64,000 nt of DNA from Pseudomonadota bacterium (GTDB lineage Bacteria; Pseudomonadota; Alphaproteobacteria; RF32; CAG-239): positions 24,076 to 88,075 of the forward strand of contig JAHALQ010000007.1 of the NCBI GenBank assembly GCA_018362935.1, in the 5' to 3' direction. The notes beneath the pieces were generated by a model. The model was not told the origin of the DNA. It worked only from the letters and a program-made list of their open reading frames with translations, and did not search any database. Below are positions 1 through 8,239 of this stretch, in pieces. The position numbers were made by a program, and so were the translations under genes. Each line of letters starts with the position of its first letter. Position 1 is the first letter of the stretch.

Positions 1-443
1 ATGATGCCGTTGCGGGTTTTGAGCGCAATCAGGGTTTTGAAAATGGTCGTTGATGTCGGGTTGGTTGTCGGGATGACGCCGGCTATGACGCCAATCGGTT
101 CGGCGACTTTGGTATAGCCGTTGGTCGCATCGTGCTCAATAACGCCGCAGGTGCGGGCATCGCGGTATTTGTTATAGATTTCTTCGGCGGCAAAATGGTT
201 TTTTATGACTTTGTCTTCAACAATGCCCATGCCGGTTTCTTCCACCGCCATTTTGGCAAGCGGAATGCGGGCGTCGTTGGCAGCCAGCGCGACAGCTGCA
301 AAAATTTTGTCGACTTGTTCCTGCGAATAGGCGGCAAAAACTTCCTGCGCGGTTTTAACGCGGTCGATTACAACGTTCAAATCATCAATTGTCGAGGTTT
401 CCCCATACGTTTCGGCTTGCGGGCCTTCTTTTTTCAGTTTCAT
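1..443 (-). CDS. adhE: Bifunctional aldehyde-alcohol dehydrogenase, N-terminal part
   Basis: Partial gene running off the left edge; only the first 147 residues are present. The N-terminal half of AdhE is a CoA-acylating acetaldehyde dehydrogenase that reduces acetyl-CoA to acetaldehyde for fermentative ethanol formation in the cytoplasm. Visible family signatures are YRDAKTCGVIE, then VAEPIGVIAGVIPTTNPTST and IFKTLIALKTRN, which lie at the start of the NAD-binding aldehyde dehydrogenase fold. The ATG at 441-443 has an AGGAGA ribosome site just upstream on the minus strand. The alcohol dehydrogenase half is outside the window, so a stand-alone acylating dehydrogenase cannot be excluded, but the KTCGVIE leader is typical of AdhE. 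Confidence 0.85.
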   Translation of the reverse strand, partial: MKLKKEGPQAETYGETSTIDDLNVVIDRVKTAQEVFAAYSQEQVDKIFAAVALAANDARIPLAKMAVEETGMGIVEDKVIKNHFAAEEIYNKYRDARTCGVIEHDATNGYTKVAEPIGVIAGVIPTTNPTSTTIFKTLIALKTRNGI

Positions 444-527
444 ATTTTCATCTCCTAAATGTGCCCGAATCAGCCGGGGCACAAAACATTACTACCCTAT
501 CATGAAAATACAAAAGAATGGTTAATA

Positions 528-977
528 TCAACGATTGCGGCGGTTTTTTCGGCGCTCGATGCGTTCCTGGATTTTTTTGGCACGGCGGTCGGCGCGTTCT
601 TTGGCTTTTTTCTGGAAGCGGGTCAGATTTTCCTGTTCGACGACCGCGTTTTGCTTTTGTTCTTCGACTTTGTCGATTTCTTCTTCTATGGCTTCTTTCT
701 GGAAGCGCGAAGCCCTTTCGCGGCGTTCTTCGATTTTTTCCTGTTCTTTGCGGGCGCGTTCTTCGGCGCGTTCAATCGCTTTTCTGCGTATCCGTGTGTC
801 GGCGTTTTTTTTCTGTTCTTCAAAAGCCTGTTCGCGGGCGAGGCGCTTTTGTTCCTTGGCGGTGAGAATTTGTTCTTCAACGCTGGCGCCGGTGAGCGAA
901 ACGGCTTCTTCGGCATGCAGCATTAACGGAGCCAGCGCGGCGGTTGCCGCCATTATTCCGCAGAAATAAATTTTCAT
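528..977 (-). CDS. Secreted charged coiled-coil protein
   Basis: 149-residue protein of unknown function. It starts with a clear signal peptide (MKIYFCGIMAATAALAPL, then LHAEE, cleavage after HA). The rest is almost entirely a very charged helix rich in E, K, R and Q, predicted to be one long periplasmic coiled coil. The open frame extends upstream to 1526, but the ATG at 975-977 is chosen because it has a GGAGGTA ribosome site and begins the signal peptide. No catalytic motif is visible and I do not recognise the family. Confidence 0.7.
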   Translation of the reverse strand: MKIYFCGIMAATAALAPLMLHAEEAVSLTGASVEEQILTAKEQKRLAREQAFEEQKKNADTRIRRKAIERAEERARKEQEKIEERRERASRFQKEAIEEEIDKVEEQKQNAVVEQENLTRFQKKAKERADRRAKKIQERIERRKNRRNR

Positions 978-1085
978 TTTTACCTCCTTGACAGGAAAAA
1001 CAAACACTTTGTTATATATAAACCAATTTTTTGCGAACAACAAGTTGACTATTGGGCGGCTGGTGATAAAGTGCATAAAAAATAA

Positions 1086-1409
1086 GAAACCCTGGCGCAT
1101 CACTGGGAATTTCCTGGCGGCAAGCAGGAAGAGGGGGAAACCCTGCCGCAGGCGCTCCGCCGCGAATTGCGCGAGGAGCTGAATATTGAAGCCGTCGTCG
1201 GTGATTTTTTTATGCAGTCGGTTTATGATTATGATTTCGGACAAATTCAAATGAACTGTTTTTGGGTCAGGCTGCGCGACGAAAACGGCGAAGTCCGTTC
1301 CAATGAGCATGAAGAAACGGCATGGGTTACTCCGGCGGAATTGAAGAATTACCGTTTTGCGCCGGCTGACATTCCGGTTGTCGAAGCTTTGAGCAAAATA
1401 AATCTCTAA
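1086..1409 (+). pseudogene. Nudix hydrolase, 5' end lost or frameshifted
   Basis: The frame encodes a textbook Nudix box: WEFPGGKQEEGETLPQ, then ALRRELREELNI, fitting GX5EX7REUXEEXGU with Asn in place of the last Gly. The C-terminal half (to ...VVEALSKINL) resembles MutT/NudG-type pyrophosphohydrolases that clean up oxidised nucleotides. The frame is closed by TAA at 1083-1085, only a few codons before the Nudix box, so the N-terminal beta strands (about 30 residues) are absent. A short stretch reading LVIKCIKNKK in another frame (about 1060-1090) could be the remains of that N-terminus, suggesting a frameshift plus small deletion. An internal start (ATG 1212) would omit the active site. Confidence 0.65.
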
Positions 1410-1465
1410 TATTGAAAATCCGAATATACCGATTATATCCCGTTTGAGAAGAAAGCGGGGGTAAG

Positions 1466-2716
1466 ATGAAATATCGTCTGGCGGTGTTGATTTTTTTAGC
1501 TGCGGCATTAAGCGGATGCGCTTCATTTCGCCGTAATCTGGTTAATCTGGTGGTCGATGCCAAAGAAAAGCCTTTGACGCGCTGCGAAATCAGCGGCTTT
1601 GAGTATCAGGGGCTGGCGGACAAGGTCGAGCGCAAGCCGGTTTTGAAAGTGTTGATGGTACACGGCGTGGGGACGCATTATCCCGGCTATTCCGCGCGGC
1701 TGCAGGAAAATCTGGCAAAACAGATGAAGCTTGAAGTAAGTTCACAGCTGCCCAAAAACATCAGCCTTCTGGATCCGCAAGACCATAAAACTTATCTTGG
1801 GAATCTGCGCATTACCTATTGGCAGAATCGCGACAAGACCAAAAATATGCTGTTTTACGAACTGACGTGGTCGCCGATTACAACTCCGGAAAAACAGATT
1901 ATCGCTTTTGACACAACCGAACAGTATACCAAATTCCGGGTGCCGTTTAACAATGAGATGAAGATATTTTTGGACAATACGCTGCCGGATCCGATGTTTT
2001 ATCTGGTTGACAAGCGCGATTTGATCTTAAATTCCAGCAAGCAGTCGATTTGCTGGATGCTCAAGACCGACTGGGACAATATTCCCAATAACCAGGAGTT
2101 GAGCTGTTATTTAAGCCCCCGACAGGAAATACGCGGACTGGCTGACCAAAATCTCGGCTTTATCACCCACAGCCTCGGCAGCGAGATTGTTATGGACGCT
2201 CTGTTGAATATCTCGGAACAGGTATCGCGGGCAGAGGCGAAGGAAAATATTGCCAAACTGCAAAACAAAGAACTGACGGTCTTTATGCTGGCGAACCAGC
2301 TGCCGATTCTGGCCATCGGGCGCCCGCTGCCGAAAGTGCACGGACAGATTGATTCATACTGTACGCCGGGCGGAAAGAATTACCGGCGGCGGATTTTCAA
2401 AGCGGTCAACGTTGTGGCTTTTTCCGATCCCAACGATTTGCTCAGTTATGCGATTCCGCAGGGATTTGTAAACGAATATATCGACTCGCGCATCTGCCCG
2501 CAGGTGACCAATGTTTCGGTCAATGTAGCGCCGGAGATTATGGCGTTCGGCCTGGGTTTTGTCAATCCGGTTGACGCACATACCGCTTATGACAACAGTA
2601 AAAAGGTGATTAATCTGATTACGCACGGAACCACGGATTTTGACGCGGATAAATTTTTGGAAGAAAAATGCTATTTTGTCGAACTTAAAAAAGACCGCAA
2701 TATGAATCGGCGTTGA
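1466..2716 (+). CDS. Lipoprotein with alpha/beta hydrolase fold
   Basis: 416 residues. A lipoprotein signal ends in the lipobox LSGC (Cys18), so the protein is expected to be anchored to a membrane facing the periplasm. After about 50 residues comes VLMVHGVGTHYPGYS (around residue 65-79), an oxyanion-loop HGVG motif. Near residue 233 THSLGSEIVMDALL has the nucleophile elbow spacing of serine esterases/lipases (Ser in HSLGS). A His in LITHGTTDFD near the C-terminus is a candidate third catalytic residue. Substrate unknown. The ATG follows GGGGGTAAG. It is followed by another lipoprotein gene about 70 bp away. Confidence 0.65.
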   Translation: MKYRLAVLIFLAAALSGCASFRRNLVNLVVDAKEKPLTRCEISGFEYQGLADKVERKPVLKVLMVHGVGTHYPGYSARLQENLAKQMKLEVSSQLPKNISLLDPQDHKTYLGNLRITYWQNRDKTKNMLFYELTWSPITTPEKQIIAFDTTEQYTKFRVPFNNEMKIFLDNTLPDPMFYLVDKRDLILNSSKQSICWMLKTDWDNIPNNQELSCYLSPRQEIRGLADQNLGFITHSLGSEIVMDALLNISEQVSRAEAKENIAKLQNKELTVFMLANQLPILAIGRPLPKVHGQIDSYCTPGGKNYRRRIFKAVNVVAFSDPNDLLSYAIPQGFVNEYIDSRICPQVTNVSVNVAPEIMAFGLGFVNPVDAHTAYDNSKKVINLITHGTTDFDADKFLEEKCYFVELKKDRNMNRR

Positions 2717-2784
2717 GCCTTGATTTTGCAAATTTGGCGATTACATCGGAAACGTTATATTAAATTTTGAGGAAGGAAACAAAT

Positions 2785-3090
2785 ATGAAAAAATACGTGT
2801 TCGGATTGGCAGTACTGTTGGCGGCAGCCGGCTGTACAAATTCGGTCGAAGTTAAAAACGAGCTTGAATACAAGTGCGGCAGCCAGGTTATCCGGAGCGA
2901 AGTTCTGGACGACAATTCAATGATTGTTCACATGAACGGCGTCAATTATGTTTTGACAAGGGTCGCATATCCGGACGGAACGCGTTATGAAAATCTGGTT
3001 TCGCGGGTTTCTCTGACCGCAACAGACGGCGGTACTTATCTTGCTGTCAACGGCGTTAACTATCCGATGTGCGAAGAAATTATGCGCTAG
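2785..3090 (+). CDS. MliC-like lysozyme-inhibitor lipoprotein
   Basis: 101 residues. Signal peptide with lipobox LAAAGC followed by a short beta-barrel-type domain. YKCGSQVIRSEVLDDNSMIV, then NGVNYVLTRV and DGTRYEN, match the MliC/PliC pattern (YxC...V...L.LxG..Y.L.....GARY), in which the Ser/Tyr-bearing loop plugs the c-type lysozyme active site. Such proteins protect the envelope from host lysozyme, which fits a gut or animal-associated bacterium. The ATG at 2785 is preferred over the in-frame start at 2767 because of the GAGGAAGGA ribosome site at 2769-2777. A duplicate of the NGVNY motif near the C-terminus (LAVNGVNYPMC) is visible. Confidence 0.7.
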   Translation: MKKYVFGLAVLLAAAGCTNSVEVKNELEYKCGSQVIRSEVLDDNSMIVHMNGVNYVLTRVAYPDGTRYENLVSRVSLTATDGGTYLAVNGVNYPMCEEIMR

Positions 3091-3176
3091 TTTTTGCGGT
3101 CCGGCAGCATAGCCGTTATTTATTGCCATAAAAACAAATTCGTACTACAATATGACAATAAACAGGAGAATGGCTA

Positions 3177-3896
3177 ATGCTGCCGACGACCGAAAAATAT
3201 CGTTATGTGACGGAAGGCAATCAGGAGCGCGCCGTCGCGCTGGAAAAGGATCAGCGCATCTATGCACAAGCGGTTGACCTGCACGGCAGCGTTGATGAAA
3301 AAGCGGTTGCCGAACTTGAAAAAACGCTTGCCCCGTTATTGGAAAAACAAACCGCGCTGCTGAAAAGCGGGCGGGTTCCGGACGCCAGAAAAATTGAGGC
3401 TGAAATCAGTGTCCGGCTAAAAGAAACAGCTCCCGACACTGTCAAAAAACTGCTGCCGGACAATGCTGACCAAGACGGCCGCGACGCGCGAAAAATTTTG
3501 TCTTATGTTGTGGCGACGGCGCTGGTCAATTATGTCAACAAAGACATTTATGACGGCGTTTCGCATGAAACGGACAAAGACGGCAATACGCGCCTGCGGG
3601 AATTGGAACCGTGGGAAAAAACTTTTAAGAATTATCTGCTTTATTCGCTGAATCGGGCGGCTGACGGTTATCTGCCGGAAGAAGAGCGTCCCAGACCGCC
3701 GGAAAGGAACGGCGACCAGGTCTTGCGCAGCGTACAGGAAGAAAAAATCAAAAACGACGCGGTAATCCGCAAGAATTTCAGCAATCCGAAAAATCGGAAG
3801 AAAGCCATGAAAACGGCCGAGAAAAAAGGTCGCCCGCTGACTGAAAAAGAAATTAAGGTCATGAAACTAAAAGCTGCCGGCGGTCAGGGCAAATAA
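3177..3896 (+). CDS. Hypothetical charged cytoplasmic protein
   Basis: 239 residues, no signal peptide, no membrane segment. Largely helical and charged with a basic C-terminus (KNRKKAMKTAEKKGRPL). The middle part (ARKILSYVVATALVNYVNKDIYDG) looks globular. The ATG follows AGGAGAATGGCTA. I do not recognise the family; a strong hairpin terminator follows immediately, so it ends its transcription unit. Confidence 0.6.
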   Translation: MLPTTEKYRYVTEGNQERAVALEKDQRIYAQAVDLHGSVDEKAVAELEKTLAPLLEKQTALLKSGRVPDARKIEAEISVRLKETAPDTVKKLLPDNADQDGRDARKILSYVVATALVNYVNKDIYDGVSHETDKDGNTRLRELEPWEKTFKNYLLYSLNRAADGYLPEEERPRPPERNGDQVLRSVQEEKIKNDAVIRKNFSNPKNRKKAMKTAEKKGRPLTEKEIKVMKLKAAGGQGK

Positions 3897-3931
3897 AAAA
3901 GCGTTACTTGAAGTAACGCTTTTTTATTTTC
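3895..3931 (+). terminator. Rho-independent terminator
   Basis: GCGTTACT-TGA-AGTAACGC stem flanked by A6 and T6, directly after the stop codon of the gene at 3177-3896; the flanking A/T runs let it work on both strands, so it may also end the leftward csoR unit. Confidence 0.85.
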
Positions 3932-3942
3932 CGACAGATTGC

Positions 3943-4086
3943 TTAATTCTTCCATATAGCGGCAACGCCCGAAAGGCAAACCACCCGGTCTTTGGTCAGT
4001 TTTCTGTTTGATGCTTTTTGCAGAGCCGGCAGCAATTCCTCGGGAGCGTCATGCTGTATTTCAGGCCGTTCCATGTCCGTGAACAT
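3943..4086 (-). CDS. Possible small protein downstream of csoR
   Basis: 47 codons starting MFTDMERPEIQHDAPEELLP and ending VVCLSGVAAIWKN, 16 bp downstream of csoR on the same strand. The frame stays open upstream through the csoR gene, which is a shadow. There is no convincing ribosome site, and the sequence is not recognised. It is listed because it fills the space between csoR and the terminator and could be translationally linked to csoR. Confidence 0.25.
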   Translation of the reverse strand: MFTDMERPEIQHDAPEELLPALQKASNRKLTKDRVVCLSGVAAIWKN

Positions 4087-4102
4087 TTTCGTAATAAGGT
4101 AG

Positions 4103-4375
4103 TCAGTCGTCGAAGCGGTCAAACAGCATTTTAAGCTCTTCAATTTTTTTGTCTTTGTCCGCATCGGTAAAAGACTGAGCAACGCAGTGCTGCAAATGCT
4201 TTTTGAGAATATTGGATTCGACGGCTTTGACAGCGGAGCGGACAGCGCGCAGCTGGGTGATGATGTCGGGGCAATAGCGTCCGTCTTCAATCATCTTCTT
4301 CACGCCTTCAATCTGGCCGCTGATACGGTTGAGCCGCGGCATATTTTCCATATGGCAGGGGGCGTTGTCGGTCAT
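4103..4375 (-). CDS. csoR: CsoR-family metal-sensing repressor
   Basis: 90 residues, all-helical DUF156/CsoR family. The copper-type C-H-C ligand set is visible: Cys in GRYCPDI, and His and Cys in KKHLQHC with the x-H-x3-C spacing of Cu(I)-sensing CsoR. Conserved RISGQIEGVKKMIE and QLRAVRSAVKAVE helices form the four-helix bundle that binds operator DNA until metal is bound. The start at 4375 (MTDNAPCHMENMPRL) has AAGGCGG about 12 bp upstream; the frame continues upstream to 4471 but that stretch overlaps the Cys-rich gene. The gene lies 13 bp behind that gene in one operon. RcnR/FrmR-type sensing of another metal or aldehyde is less likely given the ligand set. Confidence 0.85.
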   Translation of the reverse strand: MTDNAPCHMENMPRLNRISGQIEGVKKMIEDGRYCPDIITQLRAVRSAVKAVESNILKKHLQHCVAQSFTDADKDKKIEELKMLFDRFDD

Positions 4376-4388
4376 AAGGGTATCCGCC

Positions 4389-4502
4389 TTACTTGCTGCC
4401 GGAACATTTGTCGCCGCAATGGCAGTTGGTGCCGTCACATTGGCAGTTGTCTCCGCACTGGCAGTCTTCACAAGTGCATTTGGGATTGTTGCATTTAGAC
4501 AT
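4389..4502 (-). CDS. Metallothionein-like Cys-rich peptide
   Basis: 37 residues, too short for usual gene calling. It contains nine Cys and one His in CxC and CxxC spacing (KCTCEDCQCGDNCQC, then NCHCGDKC), the pattern of a metal-thiolate cluster protein. It starts at 4502 behind AAGGAG and ends 13 bp before csoR. Its promoter contains a CsoR-type operator, so the natural reading is a copper-induced intracellular metal buffer cotranscribed with its own sensor. The exact family is unknown to me; it resembles bacterial short Cys-rich copper-binding peptides more than SmtA. Confidence 0.75.
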   Translation of the reverse strand: MSKCNNPKCTCEDCQCGDNCQCDGTNCHCGDKCSGSK

Positions 4503-4546
4503 TGTAAACTCCTTTTAATTTGATTATACCTCGCATCTGTATTCTA

Positions 4547-4575
4547 TTAATATACCACATGGGGGTATGTGTCAA
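4547..4575 (-). promoter_or_regulatory. Promoter with embedded CsoR-type operator
   Basis: On the minus strand TTGACA (4575-4570) is separated by exactly 17 bp from TATTAA (4552-4547). The spacer contains ATACC-N7-GGTAT (4552-4568) with a run of five C (five G on the plus strand), which matches the A/T-flanked G/C-tract operators of CsoR/RcnR/FrmR repressors. A bound repressor would cover the RNA polymerase site. Confidence 0.7.
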
Positions 4576-4713
4576 GCCGTTTATTGTGCAAATTGTACGG
4601 CAATACGTTTTATGGTTGACAAATAATACGGTTATGTTTAACTAAAAACAGTTTTTTTTATATTTAATTCATCTTATTGACCTTAATCTAATTGATTTTA
4701 TATCTAAATTTTT

Positions 4714-5559
4714 ATGTCAACACAAAAATTGATTCACGTTCCGTACGTGAAAACCCAAGCAGAAGAGGTTTCTCTTCTTGAGACCGGCAGTTTTTCTGCC
4801 CAAAGGCAATATATCCTCTGGTATGGTTTCCAATCCCGGCAGGGACAGATTATGTTCGCAGACAGCGGTTTTAGCGAGCTTATCCGCATGCAAAATCTTT
4901 TTTACGGTCAGTGGTGGTTTTCCGAGGCAAGACAGATACTTTGCCGGCGCGGATTGCTTTCGCCGTTGTCTGAGGAAGACGAGCAACAGCAGAGACGCGC
5001 ATTTAAAAACTGGCTGTACAACTGTCTGCATGCGCCCCGCGGCAACGAAGCCGCTTATGGCAGGATGCAGTTCTACGGTATGGCTGGCGATGTGATGTTC
5101 CCCCCCGCTGTCAGCGAAGAAGAACAGCTGCGGTGGCTGGATGAGAAAAACATCGAGAAGATATCTTCTTATACCGGCCGCTGGAAAGGAAAAGCCGCCG
5201 TTAGGTTTCTGCAAGAAGCGCCGGAAGAATCCGTATTTTTTCAGCTCCACTACCGGTTGCTTAAAAGGCCGGAAGAGCAATACGCTCTGGCGCAGCGCGA
5301 CATCAGCAACGGGGAAAACAATCTGATTTGGTTTTATTTTTCCAGTTACAGAGCGTTTCCCGAGGTTCAGGCTCTGCTTCGCGATTATGATGCGAACCTG
5401 TGGCGCCGGATGGTTATGGTTAATTACGGCTGGGATTTTGAATTTGAGCGCAAATTCGGCAGCCTTAAAGCTTGGCAGGAAAAATTGTCAGAAAATTATT
5501 CGATGCTGGCGCATTGCCCGATTGAGGATATCCGGCAGTTGCTGCACGGCATAGAGTAA
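4714..5559 (+). CDS. Hypothetical soluble protein
   Basis: 281 residues rich in aromatic residues (many W, Y, F), no signal peptide or membrane span. Begins MSTQKLIHVPYVKTQAEEVS. Not recognised. The upstream 130 bp is AT-rich with no strong ribosome site (ATTTTT before the ATG). A terminator hairpin follows, so it seems to be a single-gene unit. The composition and isolated position would fit a poorly conserved accessory protein. Confidence 0.55.
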   Translation: MSTQKLIHVPYVKTQAEEVSLLETGSFSAQRQYILWYGFQSRQGQIMFADSGFSELIRMQNLFYGQWWFSEARQILCRRGLLSPLSEEDEQQQRRAFKNWLYNCLHAPRGNEAAYGRMQFYGMAGDVMFPPAVSEEEQLRWLDEKNIEKISSYTGRWKGKAAVRFLQEAPEESVFFQLHYRLLKRPEEQYALAQRDISNGENNLIWFYFSSYRAFPEVQALLRDYDANLWRRMVMVNYGWDFEFERKFGSLKAWQEKLSENYSMLAHCPIEDIRQLLHGIE

Positions 5560-5568
5560 TACGTACCG

Positions 5569-5605
5569 CAGCCTTATAGTCTAATGACTATAAGGCTGTT
5601 TTAAT
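5569..5605 (+). terminator. Rho-independent terminator
   Basis: CAGCCTTATAGT (5569-5580) pairs with ACTATAAGGCTG (5587-5598), 6-nt loop, then TTTTAAT. Confidence 0.8.
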
Positions 5606-5684
5606 AAGTATAAGAAAAACTTGTGTTTGGGATACAGATGTCGTATTGTATGCATAATTGTAACGATACTGAAGATTGGGCGGC

Positions 5685-6575
5685 ATGATTTATCCGAGTT
5701 TAAAATATCTCTCTGACTTTGACGTGTATCTGGTAGATGCCTACGGCCCTTTTGTCGGCGCTTCCGGCGTTTCGCAGACGGCGATTCAGGTTATGGCCGA
5801 TTTGGTCGCCGCGGGCAAAAAAGTCTGCGTTTTATCCAATGGTTCGGAACTGGCCGCAGACGCCGTGAACAGCTATCACAAGAAAGGCCTGTTGGCCGGA
5901 GTGCATTTTAACGGGTTTATGACTTCCGGGCAATTTACCTATGAGGCGATTCAGAAGCGGGAGCTGCCGGTTTTGGGAACGAAATTCTTTGTATTTGGGA
6001 CGGCTAATTTTAAAAAGCCGGAAAAGCTTCCCACGATTTTTAAGGGGTCTGCCTATTCGGTTGTCGACAAGGTTGAAGAAGCTGATTTCGTTTACTGCGG
6101 CATTCCGCAAATCAACGGCGAAGACAGGCTGGAAATGACCGATTTTCTGCCGGGGCTGGCGGAAATAAAAAAAGCCGGGTTGGCGCTTGTCTGCGCGAAT
6201 CCCGATTTGCGCGCCAACGAAGGCGGCCGGTTTGTTGTCCGGCAAGGGCTGGTTTGCGAGACTTATGAGAAAATGGGCGGACGGGTTGTGCGTTACGGCA
6301 AGCCTGACGCGCGAATTTTTGACCGGATTTTGTCCGGGTATGACGTTGCGCGCGAACGCGTGCTGATGATCGGTGACACTCTGGGAACGGATATTCTCGG
6401 CGCCAACCGGGCGGGCATAAAATCCTGTCTGGTTTTAGACGGCGGTATGACGGAATACGCGCTCAAACAAAAAGGGCAGGCTGTTACGGAAGAAAACGTC
6501 ATGGCTTTTATAAATGCCCAGAACGCGGTTCCTGATTATATCTGCCGGCGCATGAGCGAAGCGGCGCTTTTTTAG
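5685..6575 (+). CDS. HAD-superfamily class IIA hydrolase
   Basis: 296 residues, cytoplasmic phosphatase of the HAD-IIA group (TIGR01459-like, common in alphaproteobacteria). Motif I is VYLVDAYGPF with nucleophile Asp18; motif II is VLSNGS; motif III Lys is in RYGKPDARIF; motif IV is VLMIGDTLGTDILGA. The cap domain lies between motifs II and III. In the related proteins the second motif-I position is often Trp or Asp; here it is Tyr (DAYG), which may shift the activity away from simple phosphomonoesters. ATG 5685 is chosen; an in-frame TTG at 5676 is an alternative. Substrate not predictable. Confidence 0.8.
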   Translation: MIYPSLKYLSDFDVYLVDAYGPFVGASGVSQTAIQVMADLVAAGKKVCVLSNGSELAADAVNSYHKKGLLAGVHFNGFMTSGQFTYEAIQKRELPVLGTKFFVFGTANFKKPEKLPTIFKGSAYSVVDKVEEADFVYCGIPQINGEDRLEMTDFLPGLAEIKKAGLALVCANPDLRANEGGRFVVRQGLVCETYEKMGGRVVRYGKPDARIFDRILSGYDVARERVLMIGDTLGTDILGANRAGIKSCLVLDGGMTEYALKQKGQAVTEENVMAFINAQNAVPDYICRRMSEAALF

Positions 6576-6707
6576 CTTTCGGGAAACTTTGAACAGCGCT
6601 TTTGGCAAGGGCAGTTATTGTTTTTTTAACAGTTATGCCGGCAGAGAGCTTGTATCTTTAATTTTCAATCATATATCGCTTATATCTTTATTAACCGGCG
6701 GGGAAAA

Positions 6708-7337
6708 ATGGATTACCTAAACGTATCGCTGCGCATGCTGATGGCTTTTATCCTGGTGCTGATATTCTTCCAGTTTTCGGGTAACAAGCGCCAGTTTTCA
6801 CAAATGACCAGTTTTGATTTGGTGAGCAATTTTATTTTGAGCGCTATTTTCGGCGGTTATTTGTTTGACAGTGAAATTTCGTGGCTCGGGTTTGTGTCGG
6901 TCATTACGGTGTATTTTGTTTTGAACGGAATCATTAATTATCTGGCGAAAAATACGGCATGGGGCAGAGGGATGATTGTGGGAACGCCGACAGTTATTAT
7001 TGATGACGGAAAGATAAATATTAAAAATCTGAAAAAAGCCAATATGAATATGCTGGACTTTATGTCTTTGCTGCGGGCTAAAAAAGTTCATTCGCTCAAA
7101 GATGTGAAACTGGCGCAGATTGAAATCGGCGGCGCGCTGACCGTGCGGCTTAAAGGCGAACAAAATTATGCGATGACGCTGATTGAAAACGGCAAAATTA
7201 ATCAGGAGAATCTTAAACAGGCCCGAAAATCCAAAACCTGGCTGCTGAAAGAACTGAAAAAACGTCGGACGAAGCCCGAAGACGTCTTTTTTGCCCAATG
7301 GCAGAATGATGATCTGTATCTGGTAAAATTTCAATAA
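6708..7337 (+). CDS. DUF421/YetF-type membrane protein
   Basis: 209 residues. Three N-terminal hydrophobic segments (LMAFILVLIFFQF, LVSNFILSAIFGGYLF, FVSVITVYFVLNGIINYL) are followed by a cytoplasmic domain with PTVIIDDGKINIKNLKKANM and LDFMSLLRAKKVHSLKDV, the signature of the DUF421 family (YetF, YcaP, YrbG). Function of the family is not settled. The ATG at 6708 follows GGGGAAAA. It ends 12 bp before the oppositely oriented LysR gene. Confidence 0.8.
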   Translation: MDYLNVSLRMLMAFILVLIFFQFSGNKRQFSQMTSFDLVSNFILSAIFGGYLFDSEISWLGFVSVITVYFVLNGIINYLAKNTAWGRGMIVGTPTVIIDDGKINIKNLKKANMNMLDFMSLLRAKKVHSLKDVKLAQIEIGGALTVRLKGEQNYAMTLIENGKINQENLKQARKSKTWLLKELKKRRTKPEDVFFAQWQNDDLYLVKFQ

Positions 7338-7348
7338 CACAACGGCAT

Positions 7349-8239
7349 TTATGCAATGTTTTTGATAAGCTGCTTATAGTAGTCCAAAGCTGTTCTGACT
7401 TTGGGAATATCTTTTATAAAACGCTGGGAAGTCAGGTAGACAGTCGCAAAGGATGCGCATTTTAATTGATCCAGGTGCACCAGTCCGGGGCGGTTTTTGG
7501 CAAAATGCAGCGGCATAACCGCTATTCCGCAATTATTGGCGACCAGTTCGGTTATGACAAACGCGCTGTTGGATACAAACGGTTTTCGGTCGGTGGGGAA
7601 AAATGCAGAATTACCGTTTTCGATTCTGTTCCAATTGTCCTTTTTGAGAACCAGACGGTGATTCTGAATGAGGTCTTCTTCGTTCTGGGGCGCGGGGTGC
7701 GCGGCGAGATAGCACGCGGACGCAAAGTAACCGCAGGGAATTTCGCGGGAAGCGATAATAACGATATCGTGGCCCGAAGGAATGCCGTAGCTCAGGCAGA
7801 TGTCGTATCCAAGATTGACGATGTCCGGGGTGCTGTCAAATGTGTCAATAATTATATTGAGATTGGGGTAAGCGCTGTAGAATTCCTGAATTTTACGCAT
7901 TTGCAGGCTGTAACGTATGTTTTTGTCATAGGCAATGCGGATTTCGCCGCTCAATGTGTCGGTTCGGGCTATTTGTGCCGAGTATATCTGGTAGAGGCAG
8001 TTTTTCAGCTGTTCCGCAAGCAGTGCCAGTTTTATTCCGTCCGGGGTCAGCGAACAACCGCGTTCAGTGGTGGAAACCAGCTTGGCGTTGAATTCTATTT
8101 CCAGATAAGAAAGGTATTTGTTCAGAGTATCGACGGAGGTATTCAACGCCTTGGCTGTTCCGGCTTTGGAGGTATGTCTTTTTATCGAGCCGAGTATCAT
8201 CAGGCCTTCCAGTATTGTTTTATCTTTTTTATTAAACAT
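7349..8239 (-). CDS. LysR-type transcriptional regulator
   Basis: 296 residues. The N-terminal winged helix covers about residues 5-65 (GTAKALNTSVDTLNKYLSYL is the recognition region, LVSTTERGCSLTPDGIKL the wing), followed by a linker helix and a periplasmic-binding-like effector domain (LSGEIRIAYD at about 95). It is divergent from the adiC-adiA operon with a 370-bp gap, the classic arrangement of a LysR regulator and its target, so it is the best candidate activator of arginine-dependent acid resistance here. The E. coli adi regulator AdiY is an AraC protein, so this would be a different control logic. Confidence 0.8.
   Translation of the reverse strand: MFNKKDKTILEGLMILGSIKRHTSKAGTAKALNTSVDTLNKYLSYLEIEFNAKLVSTTERGCSLTPDGIKLALLAEQLKNCLYQIYSAQIARTDTLSGEIRIAYDKNIRYSLQMRKIQEFYSAYPNLNIIIDTFDSTPDIVNLGYDICLSYGIPSGHDIVIIASREIPCGYFASACYLAAHPAPQNEEDLIQNHRLVLKKDNWNRIENGNSAFFPTDRKPFVSNSAFVITELVANNCGIAVMPLHFAKNRPGLVHLDQLKCASFATVYLTSQRFIKDIPKVRTALDYYKQLIKNIA

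Noticed and set aside
977..1526. Upstream extension of the secreted coiled-coil gene
   Set aside because: The signal peptide and ribosome site lie at 977; the extension crosses the Nudix remnant.
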